Source: Bugulina stolonifera
Lineage: Eukaryota > Bryozoa > Gymnolaemata > Cheilostomatida > Bugulidae
Assembly (NCBI GenBank): GCA_935421135.1
Contig: OW285191.1
Location: forward strand, 9,537,700-9,601,699
Reading direction: 5' to 3'
Length of the DNA: 64,000 bases
In this document: positions 48,445-59,700 of the stretch, piece after piece
How positions within the stretch are numbered: position 1 is the stretch's first letter
Layout: each line of letters opens with the position of its first letter
The notes under the pieces: generated by a model
Told to the model about the DNA's origin: nothing
What the model saw: only the letters and a program-made list of their open reading frames with translations
Databases searched by the model: none
Position numbers and translations under genes: made by a program

Positions 48445-50678
48445 TCGAAAATCGCATCCTGATGGAGCAGGGCATTAAGTGGGGCTGCCTTTGAGGAAAG
48501 GTTTTCTATGAACCTCCCATAATAATTGACCTTGCCAAGAAATGCTTGCAGCTGAGAAATATCCTTTGGAACTGGCATGCGATCAATGGCCTCCACAGCC
48601 GAGTAAGAGGGGCGTTTACCCTGTTTGTCAATAATATGACCAAGATATTCAACCTCGGGCTGAAAGAATTCACATTTGTCTAGCCTGACTCTGAGTCCAT
48701 ATTCTTGTAGTTTAGATAAGAGTGCTTCCAAGTTTTTCCAGTGGCTCTGTTCATCTCCGCCAGTTATAATTATGTCATCAAGGTACGCTGCTACACCTGG
48801 TAAATCAGAAACTACAGTGTCAATGTATCTTTGAAACTGGGCAGGGCTAGAAACAATACCGAAGCACATGCGTTGATATTGGTATAAGCCGAATGGAGTG
48901 TTGATGACACATAGCTTTTTTGCTTGTTCATCCAGCTCCAGCTGTAGGTAAGCATCTGCTAGGTCAATCTTTGAGAAGTGTTTGCCACTGCCTAGCTTGT
49001 TCATCAGTTCATCTATTTTAGGAATAGGATGTTGATCAATATGTAGTTGTCTATTGAGAGCTTTGAAGTCGCCACAAATTCTGATTTTACCATTTGGTTT
49101 AGAAACACACACAATGGGGGCAGCCCAGTCACTGAAAGCCAGTTTCTTTAGCACGCCTTCACTCTCCAGTCTATCTAGCTCAGCTTTGACCTCTGTTTTT
49201 TTGCTGAATGCTATGTCCCTTGGTTTACTGAAATGCGGCTGGGCACATTCCCTCAAGTGTAATGGAATTTTAGCTTTAGTACAGAGGCCCAGACCTGTTT
49301 TGAACACATTGCTGTATTTTGCAGTGAGCCTTTGCACCTTGCACGTGAGTTGAGAAGGAATGTTATCACTTACTGCTTTGACTGAGTGCCCACTTACTGG
49401 TGCCAACCCAGAGTCTATTAGTCCGAAATCGTCCGACCAATCTGCTCCGAATAGGTTTGTAGAATCTGGAAGATCAATTATGACAAGTCTCCTGTTTGCC
49501 ATGGTTTTCTGACCTAAAGTTACTGAAACATGGCATTCACCTGCCGTTTTAATGTCAGTGTTCCCATAGCCCCGTACTCCACAATCCAGTTTAGTGATTG
49601 GAGGTGAGCCTAGTGCGTGGTATGTGTTCAGATCGATCATGGAGCAGGTAGCTCCAGTGTCCCACTGCATGTCAACTTCTTTATTGTTGATGTTGACGCA
49701 GAGCCAAGTTTGTCTGCCTTTCCTAGAATATAGCGGGTCTTTAACCAGGTATACACTGCGAGCTGTATCATATTTATCACCCATTTCTTGCTGTTGCTTA
49801 TACCCGTCATTGCCAGTTCTGTCGGATCTGGCCATACAGACGGATTGCAGGTGGCCACGTTTACTACACTTTGCACATGTGTGCATCTTATAAGGGCAGT
49901 CTTTTCTGCTGTGAGCTGTATAGCAAGATGGGCACCCTTTATATTTGGTGTTCGTGTATCTTGGCCACCTAGTGGTGTCTTGAGTTGCAAGGTTTACTTC
50001 TGGCTTTATAGTGGTGCTACCATTTGCTGTGGTTCCCTTCAACATTGCATCTGTCTCAGTGGTTCTGATATAGTTATTGGCTTTAACTAGAACTTCTTGT
50101 AGAGTTGGGTTGCTGTCCAGGAGGCACTGTCTACGAATGTCTGGGTGAGGAGTCTCTTTGATTATGACGTCTCGAATCTGCTCATCAAGGTAGCTTTCCC
50201 CACAACCAGTTTTATTGCAGATGAAGCCACAGTTTTGTCCTAGACCCCGTAAAACAGCTGCCCAATCACTGTATGTTTGCTCTGGTTGCATTTTAGTGTT
50301 ATAAAATTTGTACCTAGCAGCCTGGATGTGAAGTTCCTTTCTGAAGTGTGCCCTTAAAACAGTGGATACTTCGTCAAACGTTTTTTGCTCTGTACCGTCT
50401 ACACCACCGCACAAATTCATGATCAGCTGATAGGTGTGAGGGCCTACCCATGATAGCAGGCATGCTTTCTTCTGATCGTCGGCAACCTTGTAAACTAGTA
50501 AATATTGTTTGAATCGTTGCAAGTATTGATCCCATGATTCTGTAGCCCTGTCGAAGTGTTCAAATTTTGGTATATGTATAGCTGTTGCAGTAGTATTCGG
50601 CTGTGCTCCCTGTTGTTGGTCCGTCAGCGATTTAAGTACTGCAGTCATGGTTTCTAATACTCCTTGTAGTTCAGCCAT
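48396..50678 (-). CDS. gag-pol: Ty3/gypsy gag-protease-reverse transcriptase
   Basis: 760 codons. The gag-like N-terminus is followed by a CCHC knuckle (CAKCSKRGHLQSVC, about 266-280), an aspartic protease motif (WDTGATCSMID, about 335-345) and reverse transcriptase with YLDD near 630. Gag and pol are in one frame here. The frame is lost just after the FEWG position that follows the reverse transcriptase connection region, where a run of five G occurs. A one-base change in that run, or ribosomal slippage there, would link it to the RNase H frame. Loss by mutation or a sequencing error seems likeliest, since the site is not a usual gag-pol junction. Confidence 0.92.
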   Translation of the reverse strand: MAELQGVLETMTAVLKSLTDQQQGAQPNTTATAIHIPKFEHFDRATESWDQYLQRFKQYLLVYKVADDQKKACLLSWVGPHTYQLIMNLCGGVDGTEQKTFDEVSTVLRAHFRKELHIQAARYKFYNTKMQPEQTYSDWAAVLRGLGQNCGFICNKTGCGESYLDEQIRDVIIKETPHPDIRRQCLLDSNPTLQEVLVKANNYIRTTETDAMLKGTTANGSTTIKPEVNLATQDTTRWPRYTNTKYKGCPSCYTAHSRKDCPYKMHTCAKCSKRGHLQSVCMARSDRTGNDGYKQQQEMGDKYDTARSVYLVKDPLYSRKGRQTWLCVNINNKEVDMQWDTGATCSMIDLNTYHALGSPPITKLDCGVRGYGNTDIKTAGECHVSVTLGQKTMANRRLVIIDLPDSTNLFGADWSDDFGLIDSGLAPVSGHSVKAVSDNIPSQLTCKVQRLTAKYSNVFKTGLGLCTKAKIPLHLRECAQPHFSKPRDIAFSKKTEVKAELDRLESEGVLKKLAFSDWAAPIVCVSKPNGKIRICGDFKALNRQLHIDQHPIPKIDELMNKLGSGKHFSKIDLADAYLQLELDEQAKKLCVINTPFGLYQYQRMCFGIVSSPAQFQRYIDTVVSDLPGVAAYLDDIIITGGDEQSHWKNLEALLSKLQEYGLRVRLDKCEFFQPEVEYLGHIIDKQGKRPSYSAVEAIDRMPVPKDISQLQAFLGKVNYYGRFIENLSSKAAPLNALLHQDAIFEWGMNNKRPSTSLGMT

Positions 50679-50755
50679 TGTGATTACGGTTAATCCAATA
50701 AGAGTTAGTCACTTAGTTGTGAAATAATCCCAATAGTGTGTTTTCTAGAATTTAG

Positions 50756-50773
50756 ATCCTGGTCTTGGCACCA
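50756..50773 (-). promoter_or_regulatory. Primer-binding site
   Basis: TGGTGCCAAGACCAGGAT on the minus strand, two bases after the 5' LTR. It starts TGG, complementary to a tRNA CCA end. I cannot name the tRNA. Confidence 0.75.
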
Positions 50774-50775
50774 AC

Positions 50776-50969
50776 TGTTGAGTCTTTTATTTTAGTGTAC
50801 TGCGTTGTGTATTAGACCAGAGTATAATATGGAATGAATTGTAACCATGTGGCATCATGAATAATAATAATATATATGTACAAGCTTGGCTATAGCTATT
50901 GGCTATTGGCTATGGCTATTGTCAAAATGTCATCACCTAATATGGTGGTGATGACTAACAAATACAACA
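50776..50969 (-). repeat. 5' LTR of the Ty3/gypsy element
   Basis: 194 bp, pair of 46442-46635. Confidence 0.95.
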
Positions 50970-51004
50970 GAAACCATGGGCATAACAATTATTAGTTTGC
51001 TTAC

Positions 51005-51143
51005 TACATTTATGATGTTAGCCTTAGAAGTAAGTAGAGAGGTTATTGGTGATTCCATTATATATCTTCATTGAGCTCTTCAAGGATGATCACAAGTATT
51101 CTGTCAGGTTGGTAGCATTCGGAGTTGTCTAACATGTTTGTAC
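51005..51143 (-). pseudogene. Toll-like receptor TIR exon remnant, copy C
   Basis: Matches exon 3 of the intact receptor (57925-58061): LDNSECYQPDRILVIILEEL then LNEDI, with acceptor and donor (GTAAGC) still present. It is 139 bases instead of 137. The extra two bases create a stop at once after LNEDI, so it cannot encode a working TIR. No box-2 or leucine-rich-repeat exon is found upstream. Confidence 0.8.
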
Positions 51144-51279
51144 CTGTTTAAGAAGTCATACAGAGGATAAACACAATAGTATAGCTGCATATTGTATAGA
51201 GTGCAGAAGCGGAGATATTAAGCAGCGTTGGTTCTTTGCCGAAAAGAAAAAGTTTATATTTGTAGCATTTGTAGTTTAA

Positions 51280-51710
51280 CTACCACAGAACTACCACAGA
51301 ACTACCACAGAACCACCACAGAACTACCACAGAACTACCACAGAACTACCACAGAACTACAACAGAACTGCCACAGAACTGCCACAGAATTGCCACAGAA
51401 TTGCCACAGAACTACCACAGAACTACCACAGAGCTACCACAGAACTACCACAGAACTGCCACAGAACTACCACAGAACTACCACAGAACTACCACAGAAC
51501 TGCCACAGAATTGCTACAGAACTACCACAGAACTACCACGGAACTACCACAGAACTGCCACAGAACTGCCACAGAATTGCCACAGAACTACCACAGAACT
51601 ACCACAGAACTGCCACAGAACTGCCACAGAACTGCCACAGAACTACCACAGAACTACCACAGAACTACCACAGAACTACCACAGAACTACCACAGAACTA
51701 CCACAGAGCT
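51280..51710 (+). repeat. 11-bp minisatellite, about 39 copies
   Basis: Unit CCACAGAACTA with point variants (CTGCC, TTGCC, GAGCTA). As 11 is not a multiple of three and the unit has no stop in any phase, the array is open in all three plus-strand frames. The long repetitive reading frames over it are artefacts. Confidence 0.95.
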
Positions 51711-53153
51711 TACTGTTATGTGTACTGGGTGGTATAACTGCAATGGTTTGTCTAACACAGTTAACAATATTGACTTGCTATGTAACAATAGAGGTGGTGA
51801 CCCATTTAGGGTTAAGCTGGGTTAAGCCTGGGACTGTTTTCTCCTTTTATGACCTTTAGGCCTCTAAGCAGATCTACATTGTAAGAGCAGAGCTGTTGTT
51901 GATGTAGCTGTTTACTATCTACTTGTGAATACTCAACTTTATTTAGTTAGAAGTAGGCTACATGTACATGATTGTAAACAATTAAATTGAATTAAATACT
52001 TTCTTCCAGAATTCAAAAGAAACAAGGAAAAAGGAAGTAGAGAACAAAATTTCTTTACAATTATTTCATTGGCTTACACCTCAAAATGCCTACATAACCA
52101 AGTCACATGGAATCACATGCACACATTATACATGTATAGTATAAACACATAGTGTAAACACAATAGTTTGATAACAAGCAAAGTTCGAAGGCTATCTGCA
52201 CCTCTTCATTACACCTAGTAGCAATTACAACTTGTTGTAGCTGCATGTCAATTTGAACATATTCCCAAAGAATTAAAATTAATAATTTTCTTCCAGAAGT
52301 ACATGTATTTACTATGTTCTTTGTTGTATTGAAAAAAATGGCTAGGCAGCAAAGAATCGTGTTATCTTACTCACTTATCATATACATACTACTGGATATT
52401 TATGATGTATTTTTAGCAAGGAATTTATCTTTGAGCAGTCAGAGACTTGTTTCACATCCATGAAAATACCAGTCCCTGACTGGGGTTTGAACCCGGGGCC
52501 TCTACGGCACCCAATCGGCTAGCACAGTGAACAGAACATGCTACCCACTACACCAGTTGCTGAGCTGAGCATGACATACACATACAATGTACATAATATA
52601 TTATCTTAATAGAAACATGGGTTCAGATAATAATTATTATTAGCGATCCATTATGCTTTCTTAGATAGATGAAGTTTTTATTTGTATTATTAATAGTTAT
52701 AATGTTGTGAGGTTATTAAAATTATAAAGTTGTTTTATGCAATGAGATATACATGTACATACATGTGTTTTATGAGAGGATCTTATAATGCTATAATTAT
52801 GGTAAAATAAGTTGATGTTGATAGTAGTGTATTTTAATGTTAATCATAGTGTGCTATGGGCAACGAAAATGATAATATATATAATATTACACATAGTTTA
52901 TAAATTATCATATTAAGCTATATGGCAAAAGTAACTAAGGCTAAATTTGGTATGCCCTGACATTGATTGTAGTATGCTATAAGCAACACACAAAATATTG
53001 CCTTTTTAATTATCAATTTACGGAGAGCTTTAATTGTTTAAGATCAAGCATGGCCTGATGGGTATGATATAGGAGAGATAGGTCATCCATTTCATTTTTA
53101 ATTAAAATACAGTGTAGCTCCGTGAAACAGCTCTATGTAGTATGCTGTATATA
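51711..53153. other. Region without a recognised gene
   Basis: Contains only the tRNA-like sequence at 52469-52560 and AT-rich DNA. No exon is supported. Confidence 0.5.
52469..52560 (-). other. tRNA-like sequence (SINE head or tRNA pseudogene)
   Basis: On the minus strand: an A-box-like TGGTGTAGTGGGTAGCATG, then a B-box-like GGGTTCAAACCCC, with an over-long middle that does not fold as an anticodon arm. It differs from the SINE family elsewhere in this window. Confidence 0.45.
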
Positions 53154-54326
53154 CAGGGGCGTAGGTTAGAAATATTGAGTGGGGAGGCAGAAAGATGGGT
53201 GGGAGGGGGGTGCGGGGGTGGGGTGCGGGCACCCCCCGCAAATGCACGCGCAGCGGAAAATTTTTAAATTTCACTGTCTGAAATGCAAAAATTAGACATA
53301 CTAGCATCACTTCAACAAGTACTCATTACTACTTCTGCTTAAAAATACAGTTACTACTACTTACAACAGGAGTGAAAGTGTTACAGTACTATTACTAGCT
53401 AGTAGAATTTTATAATAACTACAATACTGCATGATTGTATCTTTTTACAAAGAGTCCATAGGCGCAAGTGTATTATATAAATTAAAATTTTCAACTTTTA
53501 ATAGTCGATTAACAACTATTGTCATTATAAATTAGTTATGTAAAATAAATTCAAATTGCATTTAAAATAAATATCTTCGAAAGGAAAGTGTAGTAGCCTA
53601 TTAAAGCTAAGAAAATATTTATAGTGTATTTATATTATATATAAATTTAAAATTAAAATATTTAATTATTGTTATATTATTTTATTTTTAAATTAGTGTT
53701 TTTCCTTTACAATACACATTTAGATGTTAGTAGTGAATGTAGCAGTAGAGTGGTAGCTGTCAGTGGAGTTACAATGGCTGGAATGAATAACTAAAATGAA
53801 TGCAAAAACTTTTAATTATATTAAAAGAACAAATTACAAATATTTTTAAAAGAAACCAAAATAATATTGGAGTTAAATTTCATGCATCTGCTCGTAGTCA
53901 GTGACAGGAAAGGAACAACCTCATGGATAGCAGTGACTTAAAAATTGATTCAACTGTTCACTACTTTTACTTTTGCACCTATTATTTTTTCCTTGGTATA
54001 AATAACTATCCATAAAAAATATTTATTCATCCATTCACAAGACCGCAAGTTATTAACCTTGGCATAGCCATAGAGCCTTTTAGCAGAATACACAGTTTTA
54101 TGGGCCCCTTTGGGAACCACTTGCAATGTAGTTATTATTCCAGGATTATTGGTTATTGTTGCGCAGCAACACCATAGAGTTATAAGTAGAGTGATAACGC
54201 CATAGAGTTATAACTAGAGTGATAACGCTTCGGTCGCAAACCGGAAATGAAGCAAATATTAAGGGAAAAAGTGCTGAATTTTCAAAAGTAGTGTTTTTAG
54301 GCCACTTTATTTTGACAACGCCCCTG
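53154..54326. mobile_element. Candidate DNA transposon or MITE with CAGGGGCG ends
   Basis: Begins CAGGGGCGTAGG and ends ACAACGCCCCTG, inverted ends of about 9-10 bp of the kind seen in hAT-like elements. It includes a G/C-rich block (53190-53260) unlike its surroundings. Only ATATA is shared by the flanks, and a full 8-bp duplication is not seen. No transposase frame. Confidence 0.45.
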
Positions 54327-54940
54327 ATATAACATGTACATGCTTGTATGGCTAGATAATGTGTATTTATTTTAGAAATTGGTTATACTAGCAAAATATA
54401 AGTATAATAATACATAATATACACGAATTAATACAAAATCTTTACATGCAATATGAGTAGTCTTACACACACTGTTTTCTTACCTTGTTTTAAGAAGACT
54501 CTATTTGTAAGAAAGAGAAAGGAAAGCTTTGTTGCATGCTATATGTATATGGTTCATTGCTGTGTTTTGAATGAATAAACCAGGTAAAAATTCAATTGAT
54601 TAACAATTGCCCAAACTGCCATTAAGAACATTTAAGAGAGGAGGCAACAACTTCCTTGTTAAAAATCTACACCTACACTTTAGTTCAAATGATACTGAGG
54701 GTATACCCATTGATAATATATTATGCTATGAGTTCAGCTGTCGATTCCTCTAACAAGTCTGTAAAGCCTTTATCGCATCATAATAAGGCACAGAGTAATT
54801 TGTATTTACGTTAATTGTGACTGCAACATAGACAGAAAAATTGTGTCAGTTGAAAGGGAAAATCTACTTTGAATTTTTGAAATGACATTCTATTAGGCTG
54901 GATTCAAGTAATTATCCTCTTTGCCAGAAAGCAGAAATAG

Positions 54941-55440
54941 TTAGGTTGGTAATGGAGTTGCTTCCCCATTCTCTTTTGTTACGCATTCTCTATGAAGTTG
55001 TCTACTCTCTCTGCTTTTCTTCCTCTTTCTATAAATATATTTTGGCTTAGATAGGTAGTTTCTCAGTTTCTTCCAGACTCTTCTCATTCTCTTCTCATTG
55101 TTCTGGTGCTCACTCTGGAGAAATTAAAGGATGCATAGTCATCGTACATTCCCTTTTACACAATTATTATACAATATCAATAGTTATTACAGTAGAATAG
55201 AAACTTAAAATCAGTGCTATATACATGTAATATGTAGGTAATTAATCTTTTGTGAGGTGGGCTTATATTATCTGTCAAAATTTTCATGCCAATAAGCAAC
55301 ATTTGTATACCTTCTTTGCAATGTAGGCAAAGCGCATGCAATAAACTAACTTGCAAAAGCTGATTTTGTGGTTTTTCTAAAAGCTCACTCACAATATTGT
55401 TGACGTTTATATTAGAAGTAAGTAGCTTATTCAACTCACC
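54941..55440 (-). pseudogene. Toll-like receptor 3' exons, copy B
   Basis: The last exon at 54941-55114 is fully open and has exactly the 174 bases (58 codons) of the intact receptor's last exon, with RVWKKLRNYLSKPKYIYRK. Upstream, a fragment ending at 55393 encodes LLTSNINVNNI before a donor (GTGAGT), matching the end of exon 3 (LLTSNAAVINI), but the rest of that exon is not recognisable. No box-2 or leucine-rich-repeat exon is found nearby. Confidence 0.65.
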
Positions 55441-55479
55441 AAGGCACAATAATTGAATGCTAATGAATGACTGTGCAGA

Positions 55480-56719
55480 TGACGCTGAATATCACAGAGA
55501 TATGCAAAACAAGTGAATAATATACACCTTTCATATTTATATTCCATGTTCTTTATAGTCATTTGACCAATTACAGTACAATGCCCACCAAATATTGACT
55601 ACATGTACATTGTATATTAAATATTTTTTGTGATCTTTATCAGGTCTTACACATGGTAGGATGGTAGTGCATCGCTATAATGCAATTATAGTAGACCCAC
55701 TCTCTGGCTAGTGTACTTACAAGGTCTATGTGTGAGAGTGACCAATGTACATGCAAATTCTACAGCATTATACAAACTTCCACCTGGGTTCATGTCTTTG
55801 ATATAGCAGAAATTGTATGGCATAAGTTCCAAGAGACCACAGTACAAAAAGCTACTACTCAAGTATAATGATCTAATAAATTAACTATTTCAGAGGTAAC
55901 TCAAGCCCTTAGACATTACATGTATGTACAATGTAAAGAAAGGCACCACTCCTCAGAGGTGCAGCTTTTTTATACTGACAGTCCAGGATTAGGGAAAATA
56001 CGGGAGTTGGCAGGAAGTACAACTGTGTAACTTACAGTTCTGAGAATGAGACAGCAGTACCAATAACATATTGTAAACCATATTAATGGGATACATATCC
56101 ACAGAAGGAAGAATATTTTTCTTGGCTACAGCTTTATAATTGTGGTTGCATCCAAAAGTCAGCAAAAACTTGCATCATTCCAGATTATTTACTGATAAAG
56201 TTATTGTTACCACACATATCAATTACTACTTCTACCAACAATGTCAGCTACACACTACCATCACCACTATTACAATATTATCATGAATTCCATACCAGTG
56301 TTACAAACTAAGAGTTGAGCACAATATTATAACAATTTGACAACTAGATATAATATAGGATGTCTAGAGGCTGTCCTCGGCTCTGAGGCTATAGCCCTGC
56401 ATCATATTTACTAAAATACTACAATCTACAGTGTATGTTACTAAAGTATTATAGTATTCAATGTCAGTGCAATCATGGAATAATAAGTACAGTGTACAAT
56501 GTATGGAAAAAGTCAACATCAATAAGTGCAAACATGATGTTTTTTTTAGCAAAAAATGGTACACTAAAGTAAGAAAATACAACATTGTGAAAAGTTTGAA
56601 AACGATAATAATAATTTATATTCAGTTACAGTTTAGGCACAAAATAATGTAAATTTACCACAGCTATATTGTCACACTGGTAGGCCTACTAACCACCCAC
56701 CAGTAGAAACAACTGACAT
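55480..56719. other. Region without a recognised gene
   Basis: Lies between the copy B tail and the end of the intact receptor, and should hold the latter's 3' UTR. I see nothing else. Confidence 0.5.
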
Positions 56720-59700
56720 TCAGGCTTGTAAAGGAGTTGTCTCATCAACCTGGTTGTTCTCAGCTTCTGCTTCAAGTTGTCTCCTCTCTCTTTCATTCCC
56801 TCTCTTCCTATAGACGTACTTTGGTTTAGAAATAAACTTTCTAACTTTCTTCCAAACTTTTTCCATTTTAGTCTGGTTGTTCAGGAGTCCACTCTGTAAT
56901 CAGTATAACGTACAATCTGGGACCTTACTTTTCTCACAGCTACTTAAATAATAGTTTTTATTGCATAGTATGATTCTGAAAAAGCATTAATTTCTGCTAA
57001 TTCAGTGATAGCCTGTAAACTGAACGCGTTTGATTACAAATACCATAGAGATTGATTTCCGGTAATGAGCATGCTGTGCAAGATGCTCTTCTTCGTCAAT
57101 CGAGGAACCAAAATATATTGTAATGTTTTTGCCAATGAGTACACGCTGGTGCCGATGGCACGAGTGTGGGGAGCGCTTGAGAGTGGTCGATCAAGCTGTA
57201 CTTCCAGCATTACATAAAGAGTGAACAGTATGTAGTAGCTTATGCATGTATAAAGGTCATAGACCCGTTGCTAGTGCTCATGAAACAGTCTGTGAAAGAG
57301 TATGTCCAGCCGAGCTTGAGGATGGGTTCGGGCTAGTGGTCCAATGGGACCAAAGCTGGAATTACCTCTCTCAGAGAGAAGACTCTGTAAGGTTTGAGTT
57401 GGCAGATGTGACTTTATTGGAGTCTAGTCATCAAATAGTTTCTACAGTGAAATGCTCATGCTTTTATACTAAAACCAGTTCTGGTATAAGTTCTGATAGA
57501 GTATCAGGAGGGACGATATAGTATCGGCCCCGGAAATTGTGTAAGAATATGGCGGCAAAAGGCCGAGGCCCAACCTTAAAAAGGTCGGCCATTATAAAAT
57601 ATACTTATAACCAAGAGAAATGTAATATATTACATAAAAACCAGCCTTCATTATGATAGGCTTACAACATTTCGCAATACTTGTTTTGATTGCGTAAGGC
57701 TTAGTATAAGAGTAATAAGGTTCTACTTGATGATGTAATATGGATAATAATAGGCAACCTACTGACAGAGACAAGTACAATTAGAAGCATGTGTATCAAT
57801 AAAAAGAGTATATATAATATATATTTACAGGTAAGTATTGAAATGTGCAGGTGGCTATTAGGATACTGGTCATGTCAGGCATGTCGAAACACCAGAATAT
57901 TACGGAAGTTTAAGCACCACTTACTATATTTATGACTGCAGCATTAGAAGTAAGTAGAGAGGTCATTGGAGGCACTATTATATCTTCATTGAGCTCTTCA
58001 AGGATCACCACCAGTATTCTCTCAGGGTGGTAGTATTCGGAGTTCTCTAGCATGCTTGTATCTGTTTCAAAAGATAAATGATAGAGACGAATTTCAGTTT
58101 GAAGTCAATTGTTTTGCAAAATGGAATTGCAATTACTAAAGTGCAAAACATTATACAATGATTGTGTGTTACACAAGACATTGCTACTAACACCTCTGTA
58201 TGAAATGCACACACGTCATAAATATCAGGGTGAGAGTCTTACAATATATAGTTTTAGACTGCAACAAAAATTCTAAAGTGAATGCAATGCTTTTAAATAT
58301 AAGCTTGTATGTACATGTCTATTATAGATACATAGAATAGATGTAGTAGCTGGTGCATGGTCACATAGCCATTCACCGAAAATGCAAATTACAAAGAAAA
58401 ATTTCAACTTATGGTGCTTCTTGACAAGTATTCACCTGTGAGCACCTGCGCTTGATGCAAACAGGATGGGTTGGACAGGTAGGAATTAGTTAGTAGTATG
58501 ATAACAGTTCTGCTTTTCTGAACCAAGTCACATAATTCTCTGTGGATATTTGTTCCTGGTCTTGAGTCCCTGTCAGCGATGAACAGCCTCAGTTTCTGTA
58601 AAATGATGTGGAACGCTTTATTTGGAGACGCTACTTGAAACGGTAATTATGCATGCGATAATCTCTGAAATGTCTTTGATTGTTCTGTTGCGTGAACTTT
58701 AAATTCGATCGACACAAATAACATGACTCGTTACATTGATAGTTGAAATCTTTTAATCTTCAATGCATTATTTTGCTTTTCAACACATTTCAACATTTTT
58801 AATCGTATTATATATTATATGGGCGATGATTTCAAACTTGACACAGGATTAAAATGCGCTCTTTTGTAGTAAAATATTGCTCTTGAAATCTCATGAGGTT
58901 TGACGCTAGCACACTAAAGTTTTGAAACGAACACCTCTCACTGCAAAAATGGCATTTCTCTGAAGATAACAGATAAGCACAACTGGGCATAACTTATAAA
59001 ACATTAGCAGTAGGATCCTCCCACTTCTTGTTCTGGAATCAAGTTTTAAGTAGACAATAACATAATATTATAATACATTTTCCTAAAATATGTTTTTAGC
59101 ATTATTTGGTTTCTATTGCAGCTTTTCATGTCAAAATCATCGATTTTATAATTTAGGGGAAACAAATCCTAACTTCACACAGCATTAACGATGAGTCATT
59201 TTAGCATTACACATAGAATCACAAAAGTTGACATAAAGAGATGACTTAGTAACGTACCAAAATAGTGAGTTCAACATACCCCCCCCCCCCAACAAAAATG
59301 GTGGTTCTCTGAATTTAAGAAATTCACAAAATTTGACCTATAATATGAAAAATGCTAGTAGACTGTCCATTTTTTGCTCTGGTACCAAAAATTGTTACAT
59401 GTATGCAAAGTAGGCAATCACCCTTCTGTTCAATGTATGGTATGGATAGTAAAATACTTAATTCGTCAAGTGAAGGAGGACATGTTACACATAACATTCA
59501 AAATCAATAAATATAAATACCTCCTCTTTCCTTCAATCCACCCCTGTTTTTCTCGACCCGTCACTGATACACAACAATTTACTTACAGTTCTGAAGTCAA
59601 CAGAATCTCGGCTTTCATTTTACATATAGGACAGAAAAGAAATCCAATTAGGAAAAACCGGTGTAAGTAGGGTATGTGGGTCCCATATTGTGTTTATTTT

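Larger units (their letters stand above)
46442..50969 (-). mobile_element. Ty3/gypsy LTR retrotransposon
   Basis: A 4528-bp element with two 194-bp LTRs differing at one base, so the insertion is young. LTRs start TGTTGAG and end TACAACA. The flanks GACAC (46437-46441) and GAAAC (50970-50974) are a 5-bp target duplication with one mismatch. A primer-binding site and polypurine tract are in place. Coding order is gag, protease, reverse transcriptase, RNase H, integrase, as in Ty3/gypsy, with resemblance to the Mag/K02A2.6-like lineage. It has no envelope gene. One frame break separates the reverse transcriptase and RNase H parts. Confidence 0.95.

Noticed and set aside
51228..51859. Three overlapping long plus-strand reading frames rich in T, E, L, P, Q
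   Set aside because: They are the 11-bp satellite read in each phase, with no splice signals or conserved protein.
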